A stretch of 47,384 nucleotides of DNA from an uncultured Mycoplasmatota bacterium (GTDB taxonomy: Bacteria > Bacillota_I > Bacilli_A > RF39 > UBA660), in assembly GCA_947303405.1 (NCBI GenBank), contig CAMYYH010000004.1:1-47384 (forward strand), read 5' to 3'. The notes beneath the pieces were generated by a model, which was given only the letters and a program-made list of their open reading frames with translations, did no database searches and was not told where the DNA came from. This document shows positions 41,080 to 47,384 of this stretch, piece after piece (the stretch's first letter is position 1; every line of letters begins with the position of its first letter). The position numbers were made by a program, and so were the translations under genes.

Positions 41080-41550
41080 ATGTTTTGGAGCATTATCCTA
41101 GTCATAGACATTATTTGAAGGTAGGGCTAAAAATCTATCAATTGGTCAATAGACACTTTGTATATCTGCTTGTTTCGCCCAGATTCGGGTGGATATATGA
41201 TTTAAGAATTAAGGAAACAATATAATGGCATATATTGATTATCCTTCTTTCAAGTCATCACTATTTTTACTGACCATGTCGTGAGTGGTTAAGAGGGATA
41301 TTTTGAAATCTTAATTGCAAAAGCGAATAATAATAATCCATCTATGTCTGAGAAAATCTCTAGGGTGTATGTATTATAAAGTTTGAGGTACGGACTAAGT
41401 GGTAATCGAGTAATCGATATGGTAACGTACGATTATCTTTTTTAAAGAGAAATCGCCCAAAAGTAATTGAGGGTAAAAGATAGAGAAAGTCAACTCGACC
41501 AAAGCCGTAAAATTAATTTATAGTATTCCATTCATATATTAAGACTTTAT
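41080..41550 (+). ncRNA. Large structured RNA, probable OLE RNA
   Basis: ~470 nt without a credible ORF, consensus promoter at its 5' end, multiple inverted repeats, immediately upstream of an OapA-like gene; call rests on context, not on an alignment. Confidence 0.6.
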
Positions 41551-41562
41551 ATTAGGAGGTTA

Positions 41563-42087
41563 ATGATGAAAAATAATATTAACTGGGTATATAGAGTTTT
41601 TTTATTGTCTTTTATATTATCAATAGTATTTAGTAGCATATCTACTATTACCGCGAATGCTTTTAATAATATAGTATTATTAATTATCATTCTATTAGTA
41701 ATCACTATTGGCATAATATTTGATATGATTGGTGTATCCGCACTTACTAGTAATGAAGCTAATCTTCATGCTAAAGCAGCTAAAAAGATTAAAGGAGCCA
41801 AAGAGGCAATTAAACTAGTTAAAAACTCTACTAAAATAGCATCTATTTGTAATGATGTAATTGGAGACATTTGTGGAATAGTAAGTGGAAGCTTAGGGGC
41901 TGTTCTTACCATTAATCTTGTCAACAAGTACAATATTAATCCAACTCTTATTACAGTACTAATAACGGCTATAATATCATCTTTAACGGTTGGCTTTAAA
42001 GCCCTATTTAAAGATATAGCAACTAAGAAGAGTGATAGTATTATTCTTATAGTAGGAAAAATCAAAAGTGTCTTTAAAAGCAATTAA
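41563..42087 (+). CDS. OapA-like (OLE-associated) DUF21-related four-TM membrane protein
   Basis: Multi-TM protein with IIFDMIGVSALTSNEANLHAKAAKKIKGAKEAIKLVKNSTKIASICNDVIGDICGIVSGS; SD aggagg. Confidence 0.72.
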   Translation: MMKNNINWVYRVFLLSFILSIVFSSISTITANAFNNIVLLIIILLVITIGIIFDMIGVSALTSNEANLHAKAAKKIKGAKEAIKLVKNSTKIASICNDVIGDICGIVSGSLGAVLTINLVNKYNINPTLITVLITAIISSLTVGFKALFKDIATKKSDSIILIVGKIKSVFKSN

Positions 42088-42178
42088 TACTTGATTACTA
42101 AGAGTATTATGATATAATACATAAGACGAACAAATTTCTATATCTAGATTTATTAGATATGGCGGAAGGAGTGTAGAA

Positions 42179-42391
42179 ATGAAAAAGGGTATACATCCAG
42201 AAATGAAAGATTGTAAGGTTACATGCAGCTGTGGAGCAACTTTTACTACTAAATCAATTAAAGATGAAATCTATATTGAAGTATGTAATGAATGTCATCC
42301 ATTCTATACAGGACAACAAGGAAAGGCTAAAAAAGCAGGTAATATTGAAAAATTCAATCGTAAATATGGTATTTCTGAAGAAGCTAAATAA
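42179..42391 (+). CDS. rpmE: 50S ribosomal protein L31 (zinc-binding type)
   Basis: [26 protein letters not shown] ... [12 protein letters not shown]. Confidence 0.95.
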   Translation: MKKGIHPEMKDCKVTCSCGATFTTKSIKDEIYIEVCNECHPFYTGQQGKAKKAGNIEKFNRKYGISEEAK

Positions 42392-42431
42392 TAGCTTCTT
42401 TTTTAATACTATAATCTATGCTATATTATAA

Positions 42432-43469
42432 GTGGTGATATCTATGGGTAAAATTAGTTATTTATTTAAAAGAATAAAGGGAATGAACTATAAAGGGTTC
42501 TTCGATACTATTAACGAAGTACATGATAAAACTGGCAAATCTAGGATTATACTATTCTTTGATATAATTAATTGTGGTATAAAATACCAAGCAGGATATA
42601 TGGATTATAAACTATTTGAAATGTATAGAATTAGTGGTGATAAAAGAAAGACCATAATCACTAGAGGAATTAATAACGAATTAGTAAAAAAGTACAATAA
42701 TCCCGAATACACCCATTTTCTTCATAACAAAATAGAATTTAATAAGAAGTTTAATAAATACTTAGCTAGAGACTGGATGGAAGTAACAAAAGATAACTAT
42801 GAAGATTTTAAAGTTTTTATAGGAAAACATAAAGAAATAGTAGTAAAACCGATAGACTTATCATGTGGCAAAGGGATAGAAATAATTAAAGTAAATAATA
42901 AAAACTGTAAAAAGGTATATGAAAACCTTTTGGAAACTAAAAGAACACTAGTAGAAGAAGTAGCTACTCAATGTAAGATTTTATCAAACTTACATCCTCA
43001 ATCTATTAATACAATGCGTATGATTACATTAAACCATCATCTAGTAGCGTCTTATCTAAGAATAGGAACAGGAGAAAATGTTGTAGATAACTTTAACCAT
43101 GGAGGATTAGTAGTACCAGTAAACATCGATACAGGAATTATAGATTACCTTGCTATAGATAAAAAAGGTAACAAATACGAAAAACATCCAGATACTAATG
43201 AAAACATAATTTGGGTTCAAATACCTAAATGGAATAAAGTAAAAAAATTCGTTGAAGAAGTATCTAAAATAATACCTGAATTAGGCTATGTAGGTTGGGA
43301 TGTCTGCTTAAGTGATAATGGTCCTCTCTTAATAGAAGGGAATGAGTTCCCTGGACACGATATATACCAGCTACCGCCTCACAGAACTAATGATATAGGA
43401 TTACTACCAATATTTAAAAAAGCTATGGAAGAGGAGAATGATAATGAAAAAAATAGCGATAGCAACTGA
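42432..43469 (+). CDS. ATP-grasp protein (sugar-transfer-associated type)
   Basis: VVKPIDLSCGKGIEII, TMRMITLN, GYVGWDVCLSDNGPLLIEGNEFPG. Confidence 0.7.
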   Translation: MVISMGKISYLFKRIKGMNYKGFFDTINEVHDKTGKSRIILFFDIINCGIKYQAGYMDYKLFEMYRISGDKRKTIITRGINNELVKKYNNPEYTHFLHNKIEFNKKFNKYLARDWMEVTKDNYEDFKVFIGKHKEIVVKPIDLSCGKGIEIIKVNNKNCKKVYENLLETKRTLVEEVATQCKILSNLHPQSINTMRMITLNHHLVASYLRIGTGENVVDNFNHGGLVVPVNIDTGIIDYLAIDKKGNKYEKHPDTNENIIWVQIPKWNKVKKFVEEVSKIIPELGYVGWDVCLSDNGPLLIEGNEFPGHDIYQLPPHRTNDIGLLPIFKKAMEEENDNEKNSDSN

Positions 43470-43893
43470 TCATAATGGAGTAGATGAGAAACAAGAAATA
43501 ATTAAGGCATTAAAAGATAAATATGTATTTCTAGATAAAAGCCCTAATAACTTTTCAACAGATGACTATCCTGACTTTGCCTTAGAAGTTGCTAAGTCAG
43601 TGCTAAGCAAGGAAGCTGATTTTGGTATACTAATGTGTGGCACAGGTATCGGTATGAGCATTGCTGCCAATAAAGTAAAAGGTATTAGAGCCGCTCATTG
43701 TTCAAACGTTGAACAAGCAAGATTAACTAGACTAGATAATGACTCAAATATAATCTGTCTTAGTTATAAACAAGACATAAAGGAGATTCTACCTATGATT
43801 GATATGTTTATAAATACTGAACATAGTAGCGAAGAAAGACACCATCGACGTGTTCAAAAAATTAAAGACATAGAAGAGGGAATTCTTAAATGA
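43444..43893 (+). CDS. rpiB: Ribose-5-phosphate isomerase B
   Basis: IAIATDHNG, DFGILMCGTGIGMSIAANKVKGIRAA. Confidence 0.92.
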   Translation: MKKIAIATDHNGVDEKQEIIKALKDKYVFLDKSPNNFSTDDYPDFALEVAKSVLSKEADFGILMCGTGIGMSIAANKVKGIRAAHCSNVEQARLTRLDNDSNIICLSYKQDIKEILPMIDMFINTEHSSEERHHRRVQKIKDIEEGILK

Positions 43894-44093
43894 GTTATAA
43901 AGCTTATATATATGTAATAAGTGTTTTGTTAAGTGCCTATGCCTTATCTGGTATAAACTTTAATAATTTTATCAAAAAAAATAAAGCTCTAGAAGCTAGA
44001 GCTTTAGTCATAGTACTTAGTTTATCATTAGGCTACTTAATTACTAATTTTATTACAGACTTTTTAAATGTTAGTTCCATAATTCACAAGTAA
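43890..44093 (+). CDS. DUF1146 (YwzB-like) small integral membrane protein
   Basis: Two-TM 67 aa protein with LEARALVIVLSLSLGYLITNFI. Confidence 0.7.
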   Translation: MSYKAYIYVISVLLSAYALSGINFNNFIKKNKALEARALVIVLSLSLGYLITNFITDFLNVSSIIHK

Positions 44094-44185
44094 ACCACAT
44101 ATTTATTATATCACTTATAATTAACAATTGTTAGATATTTTTTTCAAATAAATAGTGCTATAATTAATGCAAGGAGGATGATTAT

Positions 44186-44722
44186 ATGAAATATAACATC
44201 AGAGGAGACAAATTAACAGTCACTGGAGCAATGAAATCTTATATCGAAGAAAAATTATCAAAGATGGATAAATACTTCGAAGAACCAGGAGAAATAACTG
44301 CTACTGTACTGGTTAAAGTCAAAGGTTTGGAGCAAACTATTGAAGTAACAGTTCCTACTAAAAGATTTACAATAAGAGCTGAAGAATCAAACGAAGACTT
44401 CTATGCTGCTGTAGATCTAGTTATTAATAAGTTAGAAAGACAAATTAGAAAGAATAAGGATAGATTATCTAGAAAATACAAGAATATAGAAGAAATAGAT
44501 TTAAGCTTTAACTACGAAGATGAAGAAGAAAAGAAAGAACCAGAATCAAAAATAGTTAAAAGAAAGAATATTTCTATGAAACCAATGGATGAAGAAGAAG
44601 CTATGCTACAAATAGAGTTACTAAATCACGATTTCTTCGTATTTAAAAACATTGATGAAGAATGTGTATCAGTATTATACGTAAGAAAAGATGGTAACTT
44701 CGGAATCATTAACATGAAATAG
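44186..44722 (+). CDS. hpf: Ribosome hibernation promoting factor (long form)
   Basis: MKYNIRGDKLTVTGAMKSYIEEKLSKMDKYF; C-terminal KNISMKPMDEEEAMLQIELLNHDFFVFKN. Confidence 0.94.
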   Translation: MKYNIRGDKLTVTGAMKSYIEEKLSKMDKYFEEPGEITATVLVKVKGLEQTIEVTVPTKRFTIRAEESNEDFYAAVDLVINKLERQIRKNKDRLSRKYKNIEEIDLSFNYEDEEEKKEPESKIVKRKNISMKPMDEEEAMLQIELLNHDFFVFKNIDEECVSVLYVRKDGNFGIINMK

Positions 44723-44724
44723 TT

Positions 44725-44762
44725 TTGAAGAGATAACACGTTGTTGTTATCTCTTTATATTA
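44725..44762 (+). terminator. Terminator downstream of hpf
   Basis: aagagataacacgttgttgttatctcttta. Confidence 0.65.
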
Positions 44763-44875
44763 TCTAAAGAAAATAGCTATTATAACTTGAATTTATTGAC
44801 AATATAGCTTAAAATATAAAATGCGTAGACAAAGGGATATTTATGCCCTTATTACTAAGACATGGAGGATGAACT

Positions 44876-47374
44876 ATGGGATTTTTAAGAAAACTAATAG
44901 ATTCAGAATATAAAGAATTAAAAAAATTTGAAAAACAAGCAGATCAAATAGAAGCACTAAGTGCTGAGATGGAAGCATTAAGCGATGAAGAACTAGCTGC
45001 AAAGACAGAAGAATTCAAAAAAGAATTAGAAAATGGCAAAACTTTAGAAGATATTATAGTACCTGCCTATGCAGTAGTAAGAGAAGCAGCTTATCGTGTT
45101 ATTGGTTTAAAGCCATACTATGTACAATTACTTGGTGGGTTAGCAATGCACTATGGGAATATAGCTGAGATGAAAACTGGTGAAGGTAAAACATTAGTTG
45201 CTACAATGCCGGCTTATTTAAATGCCCTAACAGGCAAAGGTGTTCATATAATTACAGTTAATGAATACTTGGCAGATCGTGATGCAAAGTGGATGGGAAA
45301 GATACATGAATTCCTAGGACTAACAGTTGGAATTAATAAAAGAGAGATGTCTCCTCAACAAAAAAGAGACGCATATAACTGCGATATCTTGTATTCGACT
45401 AATAACGAAATAGGTTTTGATTACCTTAGAGATAACATGGTGGTTAGAGCTCAAGATAGAGTACAAAGACCATTAAACTACGTTATTGTTGACGAGGTAG
45501 ACTCAATTTTAATAGATGAAGCTCGTACTCCATTAATCATTTCTGGTGGTAAGTTTGATTCTAAAAATCTATATGAATCTGCTGACAGTGCTGTTAAGAG
45601 ATTGGATGAAGAAGACTACACTGTAGATGAAAAAACGAAGAGTGTTTCACTTACTGACGTAGGTGTAGAAAAAATAGAGAAGATATTTCGTTTAAAAAAT
45701 CTATTTGACTTAGAAAATGCGGTTTTGGTGCATCATTTAAATCAAGCTTTAAAAGCTAATTATGGGTTTAAAATAGATGTAGACTACGTAGTAGAGAATG
45801 GTGAAGTAATAATTGTAGATCAATTTACTGGGCGTTTAATGCATGGGCGTCAATTTAGTGATGGCTTACATCAAGCTATTGAAGCTAAAGAAGGCGTTAA
45901 AATAAACGAAGAAACTAAGACTATGGCTACAATAACTTTCCAAAACCTATTTAGAATGTACAATAAACTATCTGGTATGACAGGTACAGCTAAAACTGAA
46001 GAAGAAGAGTTTAGAGAAATCTATAATATGTACGTTATCCAAATACCTACTAATAAACCAGTTATTAGAGAAGATTTACCAGATTTAGTATACGCTACTG
46101 AAAAAGGTAAATTCGCTGCAATAGTTAATAAAATAAAAGAAATACATGCAACAGGACAACCTATTCTAGTTGGTACTATATCTGTTGAAAACAACGAAAA
46201 ACTAAGTGCCCTACTTAAAAAAGAAGGATTAAAACACGAAGTATTAAATGCTAAGAATCACGAAAGAGAAGCAGAGATAATTGCTAAAGCTGGAGAAAAA
46301 AATTCAATTACAATAGCCACTAACATGGCTGGACGTGGTACCGATATTATATTAGGTGAAGGGGTTAAAGAACTTGGTGGTCTATACGTAATAGGTACAG
46401 AAAGACATGAATCACGTCGTATTGATAATCAGTTGCGTGGACGTTCTGGTCGTCAAGGAGACCCAGGTATGTCTCAATTTTTCGTATCATTTGATGATGA
46501 CCTAATGAGAAGGTTTGGTACAGATAAAATTAAACAAATGTTAATAAATATTGGATTCTCGGATGAGCAAGCCATTAGATCAAAAACATTTACTAAGAGT
46601 ATAGAACAAGCTCAAAAGAAAGTAGAAGGAAACAACTACGATACTCGTAAGTCATTACTAGATTACGACAATGTAATGAATGAACAAAGAGAGATTATCT
46701 ATTCTAGACGTAACGAAATACTAGATCAAGAGTCTATTAAAGATAGAATACTAGAAACATTCTTTACTAATATTACTTACTTAGTAAATAGTCATATTGA
46801 ACCAGAAGGATATCTAACGACTGACGATAAGAATGAAATAATTGAGTATTTAAATACAAATCTAATTAAGACAACTAAGTTAGATGTCAATGAAATACTT
46901 GAGATAAAAAATGAAGCGGAAGTAATTGATTACCTAACAGAAAAGGTAAAAGAAGATTATAATGAAAAAGTAAAGGACGTTCCTGAAGAAGTTATTAATG
47001 ACTTTGAAAAAGCCATTTCCTTAAGAGTAATAGATGAAGCTTGGATAGATCACATTAGTGCTATGGAACATTTAAGAGAAGGTATTGGTTTAAGAGGATA
47101 TGCACAAACTAACCCTCTTCAAGCATATACAATTGAAGGATATGAATTGTTTGACGATTTAATTGCTGGTATTTCAGCAAACATCTCTATCTTCTTGTTA
47201 AAGGCAGAAGTTAGACAAAATACAGAAAGAAAAGAACAAAGAACTAATACCATAGTTCATGATACTCACGTCAAACAAAAAGGAAAACCAATAAAAAAAG
47301 AAGCTAAAGTAGGACGTAACGATCCGTGTCCATGTGGAAGTGGTAAGAAATATAAACAATGCCACGGAAAGTAG
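44876..47374 (+). CDS. secA: Preprotein translocase ATPase SecA
   Basis: AEMKTGEGKTLVATMPAYLNAL, GRGTDIILG, C-terminal GRNDPCPCGSGKKYKQCHGK. Confidence 0.97.
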   Translation: MGFLRKLIDSEYKELKKFEKQADQIEALSAEMEALSDEELAAKTEEFKKELENGKTLEDIIVPAYAVVREAAYRVIGLKPYYVQLLGGLAMHYGNIAEMKTGEGKTLVATMPAYLNALTGKGVHIITVNEYLADRDAKWMGKIHEFLGLTVGINKREMSPQQKRDAYNCDILYSTNNEIGFDYLRDNMVVRAQDRVQRPLNYVIVDEVDSILIDEARTPLIISGGKFDSKNLYESADSAVKRLDEEDYTVDEKTKSVSLTDVGVEKIEKIFRLKNLFDLENAVLVHHLNQALKANYGFKIDVDYVVENGEVIIVDQFTGRLMHGRQFSDGLHQAIEAKEGVKINEETKTMATITFQNLFRMYNKLSGMTGTAKTEEEEFREIYNMYVIQIPTNKPVIREDLPDLVYATEKGKFAAIVNKIKEIHATGQPILVGTISVENNEKLSALLKKEGLKHEVLNAKNHEREAEIIAKAGEKNSITIATNMAGRGTDIILGEGVKELGGLYVIGTERHESRRIDNQLRGRSGRQGDPGMSQFFVSFDDDLMRRFGTDKIKQMLINIGFSDEQAIRSKTFTKSIEQAQKKVEGNNYDTRKSLLDYDNVMNEQREIIYSRRNEILDQESIKDRILETFFTNITYLVNSHIEPEGYLTTDDKNEIIEYLNTNLIKTTKLDVNEILEIKNEAEVIDYLTEKVKEDYNEKVKDVPEEVINDFEKAISLRVIDEAWIDHISAMEHLREGIGLRGYAQTNPLQAYTIEGYELFDDLIAGISANISIFLLKAEVRQNTERKEQRTNTIVHDTHVKQKGKPIKKEAKVGRNDPCPCGSGKKYKQCHGK

Positions 47375-47384
47375 CATAAAATAA

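Noticed and set aside
41080-41550. Region considered as RNase P RNA, tmRNA or a T-box/M-box riboswitch
   Set aside because: Lacks the RNase P GAGGAAAGTCC core, a tmRNA tRNA-like 3' end, the T-box AGGGTGG sequence and a recognisable M-box core; OapA context favours OLE.
1-47384. TGA = Trp (mycoplasma code 4) usage
   Set aside because: Conserved proteins are full length under the standard code, Trp positions I checked use TGG, and TGA acts as a stop (e.g. prfA).

Overview
This is a ~47 kb chromosomal window from a very low-GC Bacilli/Mycoplasmatota-like bacterium, centred on the replication origin. The genes dnaN, dnaA and gyrB/gyrA point left (- strand) and rpmH-rnpA-yidC-jag-mnmE-mnmG-rsmG-noc point right (+ strand), with DnaA-box clusters on both sides of dnaA. 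Most of the window is housekeeping: EcfA-like ATPases, nrdG, spoVG, rsmA, tatD, dut, mfd, pth, ricT, holB, recR, ybaB, dnaX, tadA, SRP RNA, gyrA, gyrB, recF, dnaN, dnaA, the rpmH-to-rsmG run, a Noc/ParB-family gene, argS, rpoE, prfA, prmC, murA, rpmE, rpiB, hpf and secA. The most interesting signals are: (1) a cluster of Noc-binding-site-like motifs (TATTTCCC half-sites plus a perfect 24-bp palindrome) written into the dnaX linker coding sequence, with further sites flanking mnmE and a Noc-type protein carrying a very long acidic/Asn-rich insert; (2) a ~470-nt promoter-driven noncoding region directly upstream of an OapA-like membrane protein, a probable OLE RNA locus; (3) gyrB split by one in-frame TAA inside an abnormally diverged stretch; (4) an unknown gene pair between dnaN and a ComK-like gene that is interrupted only by in-frame TAA codons; (5) a pair of parS-like palindromes; (6) EcfA-like ATPases with degraded catalytic motifs. 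All calls come from reading the sequence without database searches.
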